Shown here one piece after another: positions 51,230 through 59,877 of a stretch of DNA of 64,000 nucleotides. This DNA is from Stenotrophomonas nitritireducens. GTDB taxonomy: Bacteria > Pseudomonadota > Gammaproteobacteria > Xanthomonadales > Xanthomonadaceae. The notes beneath the pieces are model-generated. The model saw only the letters and a program-made list of their open reading frames with translations. It ran no database searches and had not been told where the DNA came from. Positions within the stretch are counted from its first letter, which is position 1. The number at the start of each line of letters is the position of its first letter. The position numbers and the translations under genes are program-made. The stretch is taken from assembly GCF_001431425.1 (NCBI RefSeq), contig NZ_LDJG01000028.1, positions 1 to 64,000 on the forward strand, read 5' to 3'.

Positions 51230-52148
51230 GCCAGTGCTGCTGATAGGCGCAGGCGGTTTCGTCGGACGACAGCTGCTCGAGGCGATGACACGTCAGGGAG
51301 AGGATGTCATCGCGGTGAGCCGACGTCCGCTCGTCGCCCCCAGTAACCAGGTGGAGGTGCATGTCCGTGAATTGCGGGAACCAGCTGACTTTGCGGTATT
51401 CCTGGATCGTGTAAGGGCCGTCGTGCACGTGGCATCTACCACCACGCCGGCAAGTTCTGCAGGCAGGCCCATGCTTGAACTGGAAGGCAACCTGAGACCC
51501 ATACTGGGCTTGCTTGAGGCGATGCATTCCTATTCACATCTATCTCTTGTTTATATGTCATCAGGCGGCGCACTGTGCAGCCGCCTTTACGACGCCCCAC
51601 AGAACGAGTCAAGCGCCTTCCATTCCCGGTCCTACCACGGCGCAGGCAAGCTGGCCGCTGAGCAGTTCATCGAGTCGTGGTGCCACCAGTCCTCGGGCAA
51701 CGCCATTGTATTCCGCCCTTCCAACCTGTATGGACCGGGACAGGACGAGCGACCGGGATTTGGGATCATTCCGGCCGCCTTCGGCAAGCTCGTGCGAGGC
51801 GAGGTGCTGCAGGTCTGGGGCGACGGCTCCACAAAGCGAGATTACCTCTATATTGACGACTTCAATTCGCTGGTGTTGTCGGCGCTACGCACTCCGAACA
51901 TATCTGGATTCAACGTATTCAATGCCTGCAGCGGAACCAGCATTGATTTGAACTCGTTGTTTTCCGCCATCGAGCAAGTAACGGGCCGCACCCTGCATCG
52001 GCAGCACGGCGCGGCCCGCGTGGTGGACATTCCAAGTGTGCACCTGCAATCGACCAGCAGCCTGTGCCGTTTTGGATGGAGGCCTCAATTCGATCTGGCA
52101 GATGGCCTGGAGCATACGTGGCAATGGTTCACCACTTCCAAGCACTAA
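51222..52148 (+). CDS. NAD-dependent epimerase/dehydratase family protein
   Basis: A 308-residue extended SDR. VLLIGAGGFVGRQLLEAMTR binds NAD(P); VVHVASTTTPASSAGRP and MSSGGALCSR are conserved loops; VFRPSNLYGPGQDERPGFGI and WGDGSTKRDYLYIDDFNSL are typical of nucleotide-sugar epimerases. The catalytic Y-x3-K appears as H139-G-A-G-K143, with Tyr one residue early (Y138), an unusual change. It overlaps the flanking genes on both sides (8 and 25 bases). It probably alters a nucleotide sugar for the island's transferases, or is a reductase variant. Confidence 0.85.
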   Translation: MTKPVLLIGAGGFVGRQLLEAMTRQGEDVIAVSRRPLVAPSNQVEVHVRELREPADFAVFLDRVRAVVHVASTTTPASSAGRPMLELEGNLRPILGLLEAMHSYSHLSLVYMSSGGALCSRLYDAPQNESSAFHSRSYHGAGKLAAEQFIESWCHQSSGNAIVFRPSNLYGPGQDERPGFGIIPAAFGKLVRGEVLQVWGDGSTKRDYLYIDDFNSLVLSALRTPNISGFNVFNACSGTSIDLNSLFSAIEQVTGRTLHRQHGAARVVDIPSVHLQSTSSLCRFGWRPQFDLADGLEHTWQWFTTSKH

Positions 52149-53167
52149 GGCCTGCCACGGAGCCTGTCTGCTCCGTCTGTATTGCCAATTACAACGGTGC
52201 TAAAATACTCCCCGACTGCATTGACTCAATATTGGCTCAGGCGGGAGATATTCCAATGGAGATCATTGTTCACGACGACGCGTCGTCGGACGGATCTGCC
52301 GAATGGATCCAACAACGCTACCCGAATGTAGAATTACTTGTTTCTGGCGAGAACGTTGGGTTCTGCATTGCGAACAACCGTATGACTGAACGTGCGCGCG
52401 GCCGTTACTTGCTGCTCCTTAACAACGACGCAGCATTGCACACGGACGCACTGAAGGTCTTTCTGGAAGAGTCGCAACGCCAGTCCATCCGGAGCATTCT
52501 CACCCTCCCGCAGTACGACTGGGAAACGAATGAACTGATTGACAGGGGCTGCCTGCTCGACCCCTTGCATGTCCCGGCACCGAACTTCAATCCCGAAAGA
52601 GCTGAAATCGCCTTCGTCATTGGGGCATGCCTCTGGATTTCGCGCGAGGATTGGCAGGTTCTTGGCGGATTCCCGGAGTGGATGGACTCTGTCGGCGAGG
52701 ATCTGTATCTCTGCTGCGCCGCACGCCTGCAAGGTTGGAGTATCCGCTGCCTGCCAAGCAGTGGCTATCGTCACCGTCAAGGCGCCAGTTTTGGTGGCAA
52801 CCACATCGGACCCAACGGCATTCGCACGCGCTATCGGCGCCGCCACCTCAGTGAACGCAATCGATTGGCCGCGTTCATCGCCTGCACGCCAACCATGTTC
52901 ATGTGGCCATGGCTCATCTTGCAATTAACGATGCTGTTGCTTGAAGGAGCAGCCCTTTCGCTCGCCCTGCGTAGTACCCGACCATGGCGAGATATCTATA
53001 TCGCCGCACTGCGCGACATTTGGCAGAGAGGCAAAGAAATCCTAGCCCTGCGCCGCTCACTGCAGACCAACCGTACCTGCACGCTGTCCGACTACTTACG
53101 CGCCTTTACGCCCTGGCCGCGCAAGCTCATTATTTTTCTGCGCAATGGCACCCCAAGAATAAGCTAG
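52124..53167 (+). CDS. Glycosyltransferase family 2 protein (rhamnosyltransferase-like)
   Basis: A 347-residue GT-A enzyme. CSVCIANYNGAKILPDCIDS, VHDDASSDGSAEWIQQRYP and LLLLNNDAALHTDALKVF bind donor and metal (NNDA in place of a DxD); GACLWISREDWQVLGGFPEW and SVGEDLYLCCAARLQGWSI match the acceptor side of GT2 rhamnosyltransferase-like enzymes. Two hydrophobic segments near 265-295 suggest membrane association. I start at ATG 52124 inside the end of the epimerase gene. It is the last gene of the + strand set, 18 bases from the convergent methyltransferase gene. Confidence 0.85.
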   Translation: MVHHFQALRPATEPVCSVCIANYNGAKILPDCIDSILAQAGDIPMEIIVHDDASSDGSAEWIQQRYPNVELLVSGENVGFCIANNRMTERARGRYLLLLNNDAALHTDALKVFLEESQRQSIRSILTLPQYDWETNELIDRGCLLDPLHVPAPNFNPERAEIAFVIGACLWISREDWQVLGGFPEWMDSVGEDLYLCCAARLQGWSIRCLPSSGYRHRQGASFGGNHIGPNGIRTRYRRRHLSERNRLAAFIACTPTMFMWPWLILQLTMLLLEGAALSLALRSTRPWRDIYIAALRDIWQRGKEILALRRSLQTNRTCTLSDYLRAFTPWPRKLIIFLRNGTPRIS

Positions 53168-53185
53168 ACAATCCATCTACACGGA

Positions 53186-53935
53186 TCAGCAATCCGAAAC
53201 TACTTTCTCATAGACTACATTGTAATTGATGGTCATGGATTTCTTTTTATCCAGCATATCCAGCAAAAGAGCCAAAGCGCCGGTTAGCAACTTCACCGGA
53301 TAAAGCAGGACATAGACTGCATACCGGGCAAGCGACTGTCGGGGCAAGGGCGCAAGCTCCCAGAAGGCCGCCCACATCAACGTCTCGACCGCAATAGCGC
53401 ACCCTCCATGTGGCGAGATGGATAAAACACGAAACCCATTGCGTTCACCAAGTACGGAAAATCCATACCTTGTGTATCGCAAGAAATCGTGCGGCTGTTG
53501 ATGCTCTCCAGCGAGCAGGGGTGCGGACACATAAGCCCTCCCCCTACCCTTAAGTATCCGATGAAATTCGCGAAAAGCGCCGTCCGGATTGTCAAGATGC
53601 TCCATAACCTGAATACAAAGAACTGCGTCAAAGCTGTCATCTTCAACCGGAATCGCGTAGGCAGATGAAACCAGGTCAATACCCTCGTAATTCCACCCCT
53701 CATCACCCACGCATAAATCGTTACTCACATAGCGGCAATGAGAGAACTGAGACCTATATTTAAGCTCGCCGGCACCGATATCAATGACGCTCCCCCCGGC
53801 GCCTATTTCATGCGCCGCATCGCGCACGAATCCGAGCAGCCGCCATTGGTGGTACTCGGCAAAAGGATTAAAAAGAACACGCTTGATGTATTCATTCGAA
53901 TGCACCGCGTCAAGCAGCCGCTTTCTCAAAGCCAT
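53186..53935 (-). CDS. Class I SAM-dependent methyltransferase
   Basis: A 249-residue enzyme. GGSVIDIGAGELKYRSQF is the SAM-binding motif I; EDDSFDAVLCIQVMEHLDNP holds the motif II/III region; ILKGRGRAYVSAPLLAGEHQ, HDFLRYTRYGFSVLGE follows. The C-terminal 60 residues contain a hydrophobic stretch (YAVYVLLYPVKLLTGALALL) that may dock on the membrane. It lies 7 bases after the flippase-like gene's stop on the same strand. Methylation of a sugar or lipid-linked glycan is inferred from the surroundings. Confidence 0.85.
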   Translation of the reverse strand: MALRKRLLDAVHSNEYIKRVLFNPFAEYHQWRLLGFVRDAAHEIGAGGSVIDIGAGELKYRSQFSHCRYVSNDLCVGDEGWNYEGIDLVSSAYAIPVEDDSFDAVLCIQVMEHLDNPDGAFREFHRILKGRGRAYVSAPLLAGEHQQPHDFLRYTRYGFSVLGERNGFRVLSISPHGGCAIAVETLMWAAFWELAPLPRQSLARYAVYVLLYPVKLLTGALALLLDMLDKKKSMTINYNVVYEKVVSDC

Positions 53936-53942
53936 GTCCTAA

Positions 53943-54884
53943 TCACCTCACCCTTATCACCCGAAACCACGCACACCCGCCGCCCCATATTGCGAGATCG
54001 GCAGTCAACACCAAAAGGCGATAGCTTCCAATGAACCAGATAATATCAGCCTGTAGCGACCCAGATTGCCCCAAAGCCCTCGCCATTGATATCTCGAACA
54101 CTCCTATGCCCTGCGGCGCGAAGAAAGCTATTGCGCCGATCATCCACGACACCAGATAGCTTGCTGCCACCTGGAGCGGACTACTCAACATATCGACACC
54201 ATGCCAGATATACAAAGTAAATCCTGCCGCAAGACAAATCCACCCAGCCACATACGCCAGAACTATTTCAGGCGCGCTAACCGCTTCCACCAGATAACGC
54301 CATCCAGGCCTTACCCTGACCCAGACCAAAGCAAGGAGCGAAATGATCAACCAGCACATGGCGATCATCGAGGCGACACGGCCGATCCTACCATTGAACG
54401 CAAGCCCGGCAAATACGAACCCGAGAAAGCCCGACCACCAGATAGCCAGCAACTGTTCGATACCCACCAGCTGACCAATACGGCGAATAGGAATACCATC
54501 CTTCACCAGATCAGCACCGCGCCCCACCGCATGCCAGATGCCGCCGGGAAGATACTTGGCAGGCAATCTGCGTATATGAATGACAAAAAGCATGCCATAC
54601 GGCCTTGGACAACCAAGCGAGCGAAGCAGGCTGGCCGTGGCCAGTACTGCAAAGAAATGCATTGCGCTATACAGGAGCCCGCACGTCAACAGCCACAGCG
54701 GGGACAGCTGGACGAAGGCGGTACTGATGCTACTCCAGTGCAGCAAGCCATAGACAATGAAGAAAACAACAAGCGCCAACTCCAATAGCAACTGGAGCAC
54801 AGACAAAAGGCTCTTCAATGAATAATTCGGGCGCAGCGCTGTCATCCGGCTTCTCAAGGCACGCACATGGATATTGACATCCAA
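53943..54884 (-). CDS. Lysylphosphatidylglycerol synthase TM-region family membrane protein (flippase-like)
   Basis: A 313-residue protein with about eight membrane helices. LPAKYLPGGIWHAVGRGADL and the later FFAPQGIGVFEISMARAL match the UPF0104/LPG_synthase_TM family (AglD/MprF membrane part), common in polysaccharide loci and thought to move lipid-linked compounds. The soluble aminoacyl-transfer domain of MprF is absent. It is followed by the methyltransferase gene; both are lower in GC than the core genes. A flippase role here is inferred. Confidence 0.8.
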   Translation of the reverse strand: MDVNIHVRALRSRMTALRPNYSLKSLLSVLQLLLELALVVFFIVYGLLHWSSISTAFVQLSPLWLLTCGLLYSAMHFFAVLATASLLRSLGCPRPYGMLFVIHIRRLPAKYLPGGIWHAVGRGADLVKDGIPIRRIGQLVGIEQLLAIWWSGFLGFVFAGLAFNGRIGRVASMIAMCWLIISLLALVWVRVRPGWRYLVEAVSAPEIVLAYVAGWICLAAGFTLYIWHGVDMLSSPLQVAASYLVSWMIGAIAFFAPQGIGVFEISMARALGQSGSLQADIIWFIGSYRLLVLTADLAIWGGGCAWFRVIRVR

Positions 54885-55290
54885 ACCATCAGACCAACCA
54901 CCGGACCACCTTCACCCACATCGCTCTGAGGGAATACGACTACAGGCCATCCGGAAAAACCAATTTACAGCTGCTGATTGCAGCGAAAAACCACACCTCA
55001 TCTTCTGCGGAACAAGGAATATATGCAAGCTCTTTTCATTAATATCCAAAAGAACAATGGTGGCCGCAAACACGGAGCTTCACCCAAAATTACGGAGCCG
55101 CGACGCGCACGCCCATGCAAATAACACCCAAACCTTCAGGCTTGAATATGCCACACACGCAACCATGGGAGTACGATAGAAAACAATATAGGCCCGCAAC
55201 ATTTAAAATGATTACTCATTATCATACCAACCCAAGCAATTAGCGGCACACCATAATACTCAGGCGCAGCGCAAGCCCCAAAGGCCGCAC
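54885..55290. other. AT-rich non-coding gap in the glycosylation island
   Basis: This 406-base stretch is the most AT-rich in the window. I see no RBS-supported gene, no hairpin terminator and no sigma-54 site. Short open frames present have no recognisable product. It lies between the GT-C gene and the flippase-like gene, both on the minus strand, and probably contains the promoter of the latter. It could also be decayed coding DNA. Confidence 0.5.
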
Positions 55291-57168
55291 TCACTGCCTG
55301 CGCCGGTCCAGCTTCAACTCCACCTCGAGCCTGTGGGCCATTCCGGAATGACCCAATCTCCGAACCTCCTCCAGTATGCGCACTTTCCGCTCACTGGCCA
55401 CACTATCGGATCGAAGTCCCTTAAACAGGTAAACATACGCCAAATTATCCCGACTCTTACTCATTAGCGCATAATGGCCAAATTCCAAAAAATCCTCCGC
55501 AGGCAGCTCCTTTCGACCACTTACAATAGCGACGACACGCAACACATTGCCCTCGTCAAAATCAGGATTTCGCAATGCATTCCTCACCAGATTAATGGCG
55601 ATGCTAGAATTCTCGACATTCATCGCAACGGATTGAAGCGCAACAATCAGAGCATTCCAATCAGATTGATTTACGGTACCATTAAGTGTCTTAAGAATCA
55701 CCATATTGGCAAGCATGGTTGCCGCACCGGGCAGCCTCCCACCTTCGGCACACGCCTTAATAGCGGCTTGAAAATATGGACTTTCTGGCCGCCCCTGACT
55801 TAGATCGTAATTGGCACGACAAAGCGCGCTCCATGCACGAATGGATTCTGGCGCCACGACGGTACCATGCAGCGCCAGACGCAGCGGATTGCCCCATATA
55901 TATGCACGCATCCCGGTAGCAGCAGCATTGCCTGCAAGAATCAGCAAACACACCGCCACTGCGATCCATGGACGCAAGGACAGCCGCTCCATAAAGGCAT
56001 GGAGAAGGTCACCAATGGCAAGCAACAATCCAAACAAGGGGAAATGGTTCCTGTGCTCAAATGCGAGCTCCAGCCCTACCACATTACTGGTGATGGAGTG
56101 ACCGGCATAGAAAAGCAGAATACCCAAAGCGAATAGCGGACGCACTCTGCGCCATAACAACGCCCAGAGAATCAGCCCGAAATGCAACACAATTGACCAT
56201 GTCGTGCTGACGGGGTCCAGCAAGCCTCGGGAAGGCAACAAATTGTCGTAATAGAAAGGCAGGCCATCCGGAGCCGGCCACACAACTTGTCTGACGTACA
56301 CAGCCAGGACACGGCCTTGGGTTAGCAAACGCTCCAGTGTATTGAAGTCGCGGCCGGGGTATGAAGATTCCACCCAGAAATGAGGGAGGACTATACCCAG
56401 GAAAAAACTTACTCCTGCGACGACCAACAACAGGTAACCACGCTGCAACATGGCACCAACAGGAGTAACCTTTGCCCTGAAATGCAGCAAAGTAAGCTCT
56501 ATAAGCAGAGTAAACCCAGGCAACAGCACTGCATCTTCCTTGCAGGCCAACGCCAAACCCCAGAATAGCAGTACCCTTAGCCAGAATTTGTGCTGCGCCG
56601 CGCCGTCTATTTGAGCCTGCCGGGCTTGAACATAGGCGCTCATTGCCAACACCACGAACAGTGTACTCATGGTCTGCATTCGCTGGACCACATACAGCAC
56701 AGAGGAAACCTGAAGGGCGTGCGTCCCCCATGCAACCGCCAATCCAAACGCGTACAGCCTTGCGTCCCGCTGACTGCAGTTGGCCAACAGCAGAAGCCGC
56801 CGGACCAATCCTGTGAGCGCAATGCAGGTGATTGCATGCACCAGTAGATTGGTCAGCTTGAAGGCGACGGGATCAAGCCCGAACAGCCAGAAATCTAGCG
56901 CGAAGCTAAGCATAGACAGCGGCCGCAAACCCGGCCCACCGGGGAAGCTCTTCGCTGCCGCCCAGAGCGAGTAGTGATCAATACCGGCGATTTGAACCCC
57001 GAAATTCTGGACAATATTAGGCTTATCGTCGAACAGAAAACCGCCAGACAGACCGGGCAGGAACGGCAGACAAGCAATCATGGCAAGTAACAGCCACCAC
57101 CATCGCGATGACTGCTGCCAAGAGGCGCGAAGTGGCCTGCCTATGCCCCAGGGCAGGTTAAATGGCAT
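55291..57168 (-). CDS. GT-C type multi-pass membrane glycosyltransferase, candidate pilin glycosyltransferase
   Basis: A 625-residue protein with about 11 membrane helices over residues 20-420 and a soluble helical C-terminus (about 425-625, TPR-like). After TM1, GLSGGFLFDDKPNIVQNFGV carries the acidic DD pair in the first loop that is usual for lipid-sugar-dependent GT-C enzymes; RPLSMLSFALDFWLFG follows as in the PMT/TMTC-type family. It lies 64 bases after pilA1 with no terminator between, so both are read from the pilA1 sigma-54 promoter. The position parallels tfpO/tfpW beside pilin genes in Pseudomonas. No PglL or TfpO-type ligase motif (Wzy_C) is evident. Pilin glycosylation is inferred. 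Confidence 0.78.
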   Translation of the reverse strand: MPFNLPWGIGRPLRASWQQSSRWWWLLLAMIACLPFLPGLSGGFLFDDKPNIVQNFGVQIAGIDHYSLWAAAKSFPGGPGLRPLSMLSFALDFWLFGLDPVAFKLTNLLVHAITCIALTGLVRRLLLLANCSQRDARLYAFGLAVAWGTHALQVSSVLYVVQRMQTMSTLFVVLAMSAYVQARQAQIDGAAQHKFWLRVLLFWGLALACKEDAVLLPGFTLLIELTLLHFRAKVTPVGAMLQRGYLLLVVAGVSFFLGIVLPHFWVESSYPGRDFNTLERLLTQGRVLAVYVRQVVWPAPDGLPFYYDNLLPSRGLLDPVSTTWSIVLHFGLILWALLWRRVRPLFALGILLFYAGHSITSNVVGLELAFEHRNHFPLFGLLLAIGDLLHAFMERLSLRPWIAVAVCLLILAGNAAATGMRAYIWGNPLRLALHGTVVAPESIRAWSALCRANYDLSQGRPESPYFQAAIKACAEGGRLPGAATMLANMVILKTLNGTVNQSDWNALIVALQSVAMNVENSSIAINLVRNALRNPDFDEGNVLRVVAIVSGRKELPAEDFLEFGHYALMSKSRDNLAYVYLFKGLRSDSVASERKVRILEEVRRLGHSGMAHRLEVELKLDRRRQ

Positions 57169-57232
57169 GCAATGAAATCCAGATGTATTGCATCACCTTA
57201 CGGGCAGCCGGCCCACACCAACAAGACAGACA

Positions 57233-57583
57233 TCATGGTGTGTGGCTGCAATTGCCGGCGCCGTTGGCCAAATCGCAAGTGACGGTACCGTTGCCAGGCG
57301 CGCGCGGCGTCGCCGTTATCGGGGTGCTGTAGTCGGTAAAAGCACTGGCGTCGGTCGAGCCCGAACAAGCAGAGTTCCGTGGCGCCGGCACACTGCCGGT
57401 AGCGTCGCTGATGCCGACCAACGCCTCATGCGAATAGGCCTTCAATTCCATCATACAGGCACGATTGGCCGCTCGGATGGTGTATTGCTGATAAGCGGGC
57501 AACGCAACGGCTACCAGGATGCCAATGATGGCAACCACGATCATCATCTCTATCAAGGTGAAACCGCGAATGCTACGACGCAT
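57233..57583 (-). CDS. pilA: Type IV major pilin-like protein PilA1
   Basis: A 116-residue prepilin. [19 protein letters not shown] is a class III signal: cleavage after Gly7, Phe8 methylated, Glu at mature position 5. The hydrophobic helix runs to [20 protein letters not shown]. The globular part has four Cys; two near the end ([12 protein letters not shown]) make the disulfide-bonded loop, and the tail is SHTP. A second pilin gene lies just upstream, similar only at the N-terminus and in the final T-P-R-x-P-G-x-G-T-x-T-C block. Its own consensus sigma-54 promoter lies 44-58 bases upstream. It is followed by the GT-C gene. Confidence 0.93.
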   Translation of the reverse strand: MRRSIRGFTLIEMMIVVAIIGILVAVALPAYQQYTIRAANRACMMELKAYSHEALVGISDATGSVPAPRNSACSGSTDASAFTDYSTPITATPRAPGNGTVTCDLANGAGNCSHTP

Positions 57584-57626
57584 GACATCCCCCAGTGCCC
57601 TTTCTATTGACCACGCAAATGACCGA

Positions 57627-57641
57627 GCAAACAGCGTGCCA
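57627..57641 (-). promoter_or_regulatory. Sigma-54 promoter of pilA1
   Basis: On the minus strand TGGCACG-CTGT-TTGC matches the -24/-12 consensus exactly, followed by T. The start point would be near 57615, about 32 bases before the pilA1 ATG. PilR, encoded at 40005, is the expected activator. Confidence 0.85.
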
Positions 57642-57777
57642 AGAATGCAGATCCCTATCCCTGTTAGAAGCCACTACACCTCCAACTCAATCGAATGCCC
57701 AAGGCAAGGGCGAATACGGTCACCCCGCCAGGGCACTTCAGATCTTCTGCAACTCAACTGCTGGCGCCGTGAAAAAG

Positions 57778-57803
57778 AAAAGAGGGGCTGACGCCCCTCT
57801 TTT
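57778..57803 (-). terminator. Rho-independent terminator of pilA2
   Basis: AAAAGAGGGGC-TGAC-GCCCCTCTTTT has an 11-bp stem. Both sides end in A/T runs, so it can work in either direction. It lies 25 bases past the pilA2 stop and separates the two pilin genes. Confidence 0.85.
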
Positions 57804-57828
57804 CACGTTACCGCGATGGGACCACTCC

Positions 57829-58200
57829 TTACTGGGTACCGCCCACGACGGTGCACTGGTTGCCGGAGGCGAGGTTGCAAGTGATAGTGCCGTCGCCCGG
57901 CTTGCGCGGCTCAATACCGGTGACGCTGCCGAGGCTCGCCAAGGTCATGGCTGCACCGGACGTCACGCCACTGATGCACGCCGAGCTTGCACCGCTGTTC
58001 GGACCGACCGGCGTCTTGCCATCGTTCAGATCGGCCAGCACGGTGTTGTAGTAAGCCTTGGCCTCCATCAGGCAGGCACGGTTGGCCGACTTACGGGTGT
58101 AGTTCTGGTAAGCCGGCAATGCGATGGCGGCCAGAATGGCAATGATCGCGACCACGATCATCAGTTCGATGAGGGTAAAGCCCTTCTGCAGCTTCTTCAT
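57829..58200 (-). CDS. pilA: Type IV major pilin-like protein PilA2
   Basis: A 123-residue prepilin. [19 protein letters not shown] gives the same cleavage pattern (Gly7/Phe8, Glu5 of the mature chain). [20 protein letters not shown] follows the helix; a C-terminal Cys pair ([11 protein letters not shown]) closes the loop and the tail is TVVGGTQ. I start at ATG 58198-58200; the longer frame has no signal. It has its own terminator and its own sigma-54 promoter (58269-58283), so it is a separate unit from pilA1. It is divergent from pilC. Which copy is the main fibre subunit cannot be told from sequence. Confidence 0.94.
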   Translation of the reverse strand: MKKLQKGFTLIELMIVVAIIAILAAIALPAYQNYTRKSANRACLMEAKAYYNTVLADLNDGKTPVGPNSGASSACISGVTSGAAMTLASLGSVTGIEPRKPGDGTITCNLASGNQCTVVGGTQ

Positions 58201-58268
58201 TGGTACATCCCCTAGAGGTTGGATTAGGAACCCGGACCGGCCGTCGCCGATCCGGCAAGGGACGCACT

Positions 58269-58283
58269 GCAAGATGCGTGCCA
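58269..58283 (-). promoter_or_regulatory. Sigma-54 promoter of pilA2
   Basis: On the minus strand TGGCACG-CATC-TTGC is a perfect -24/-12 match, followed by A. The start point would be near 58257, with a leader of about 57 bases. A PilR-controlled promoter is expected. Confidence 0.87.
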
Positions 58284-58610
58284 AACGCCCCGCCCTGCCT
58301 GCGCTCCCCTGTGTGCATGATGGCAGCATCCGGCAGGAAGGAAAGCCCTGCTTCGCGATTCTGCGATGAATCCGCCATGGTGACCCATAACGTCACATAG
58401 CGACACACCTCATCAACATTGAGATGTACCGCTCCAGGTCCCGCGAACGCATAGTACGCTTGCGTGACGCCACGAGCCGGCGCAGGCCAGACCAAGCCAG
58501 TAGCGTGACCAAAGCCACGCTTGCCCAACGACGGTATCCCGCATGGCGATGGACCAGCTACCATGCCTACGTTGTCCGGCCCGGGGAGTGGCCGGACGGG
58601 GAGAAGAACG
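58284..58610. other. Upstream region between pilA2 and pilC
   Basis: Apart from the pilA2 promoter just left of it, this stretch should hold PilR binding sites for pilA2 and the pilC promoter. I see no gene, REP element or terminator and no clear -35/-10 pair. A good ribosome site (GGGGAGAAG) lies at its right end before the pilC ATG. Confidence 0.45.
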
Positions 58611-59870
58611 ATGTCCGTTACTCGCAACGCAATGAACAAAGAGCCAGCGGCCCGCGGCACCAGCTTGATGCAGCCGTTCGTCTGGGAAGGTACTGACAAG
58701 CGTGGCGTGAAGATGAAGGGCGAACAGGAAGCCCGCAATTCCAATATGCTGCGCGCCGAACTGCGCAAGCAGGGTATCAATCCCACCGTAGTGAAGCCCA
58801 AGCCGAAACCTTTGTTCGGTGCCGCCGGCAAACCAATCAAGCCGAAAGACATCGCCTTCTTTAGTCGGCAAATGGCGACCATGATGAAGTCCGGGGTGCC
58901 CATCGTGACCGCACTGGACATCATCGGCAGCGGCCATAAGAACCCACGCATGGCCAAGCTGGTAGGGCAGATCCGCGCCGACCTGGAAGGTGGTTCCTCG
59001 CTCTATGAGGCCATCGGCCGGCACCCTGTACAGTTCGACGAACTGTACCGTAATCTCGTGCGGGCGGGCGAGGGCGCGGGCGTGCTGGAGACGGTGCTAG
59101 AAACCATCGCCAACTACCAGGAAAACTTGGAAACACTGAAAGGCAAGATCAAGAAGGCACTGTTCTACCCAGCCATGACCATCGCGGTCGCATTACTAGT
59201 AAGCACTATCCTGCTTGTCTTTGTAGTACCGCAGTTCGAAGAGGTATTCAGCAATTTTGGCACTGAGCTGCCAGTATTCACCCAGATGATCGTAGCCGCC
59301 TCGCGTTTCATGGTCGGCTGGTGGTGGCTGATCCTCCTAGTCGTGGTCGCGGGTGTCGGCGGCTCTATCTTCACCTACAAGCGCACACCCAAGATGCAGT
59401 ATGCGATGGACCGGCTGATCCTGAAGGTGCCGGTTATCGGCCAGATCATGCACAACAGCTCCATCGCCCGTTTCGCCCGCACTACGGCAGTGACGTTCAA
59501 GGCCGGCGTCCCGCTGGTCGAGGCGTTGGGCATCGTGGCCGGCGCCACCGGCAACAAGACCTATGAGGACGCCGTCTTCCGCATGCGCGACGACGTCGCG
59601 GTGGGCTACCCGGTGAACATGGCCATGAAGCAGGTGAACCTGTTCCCGCACATGGTGGTGCAGATGACCGCCATCGGCGAAGAAGCCGGCGCGCTGGACA
59701 CCATGCTGTTCAAGGTGGCCGAATACTTCGAGCAGGAAGTAAATAACGCCGTCGATGCGCTGAGCAGCCTGATCGAACCGATGATCATGGTGTTCATCGG
59801 CGTGGTCGTCGGCGGCATGGTCATCGGCATGTACCTGCCGATCTTCAAGCTCGCTTCCGTGGTTGGATGA
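58611..59870 (+). CDS. pilC: Type IV pilus inner membrane platform protein PilC
   Basis: A 419-residue inner membrane protein of the GspF/PilC family that links the PilB/PilT motors to the growing pilus. Two repeated cytoplasmic four-helix domains are seen: FSRQMATMMKSGVPIVTALD and FARTTAVTFKAGVPLVEALG. Three membrane helices follow each or close the protein (ALLVSTILLVFVVPQFEEVF, WWWLILLVVVAGVGGSIFTY, MIMVFIGVVVGGMVIGMYLP). The ATG at 58611 has a strong ribosome site 9 bases upstream; the frame extends to 58521 without support. pilD follows after 7 bases. Confidence 0.95.
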   Translation: MSVTRNAMNKEPAARGTSLMQPFVWEGTDKRGVKMKGEQEARNSNMLRAELRKQGINPTVVKPKPKPLFGAAGKPIKPKDIAFFSRQMATMMKSGVPIVTALDIIGSGHKNPRMAKLVGQIRADLEGGSSLYEAIGRHPVQFDELYRNLVRAGEGAGVLETVLETIANYQENLETLKGKIKKALFYPAMTIAVALLVSTILLVFVVPQFEEVFSNFGTELPVFTQMIVAASRFMVGWWWLILLVVVAGVGGSIFTYKRTPKMQYAMDRLILKVPVIGQIMHNSSIARFARTTAVTFKAGVPLVEALGIVAGATGNKTYEDAVFRMRDDVAVGYPVNMAMKQVNLFPHMVVQMTAIGEEAGALDTMLFKVAEYFEQEVNNAVDALSSLIEPMIMVFIGVVVGGMVIGMYLPIFKLASVVG

Positions 59871-59877
59871 TTGATAC

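Noticed and set aside
54874-55179. A 101-residue + strand open frame in the AT-rich gap
   Set aside because: No RBS, no recognisable domain, and it runs against the direction of both flanking genes.
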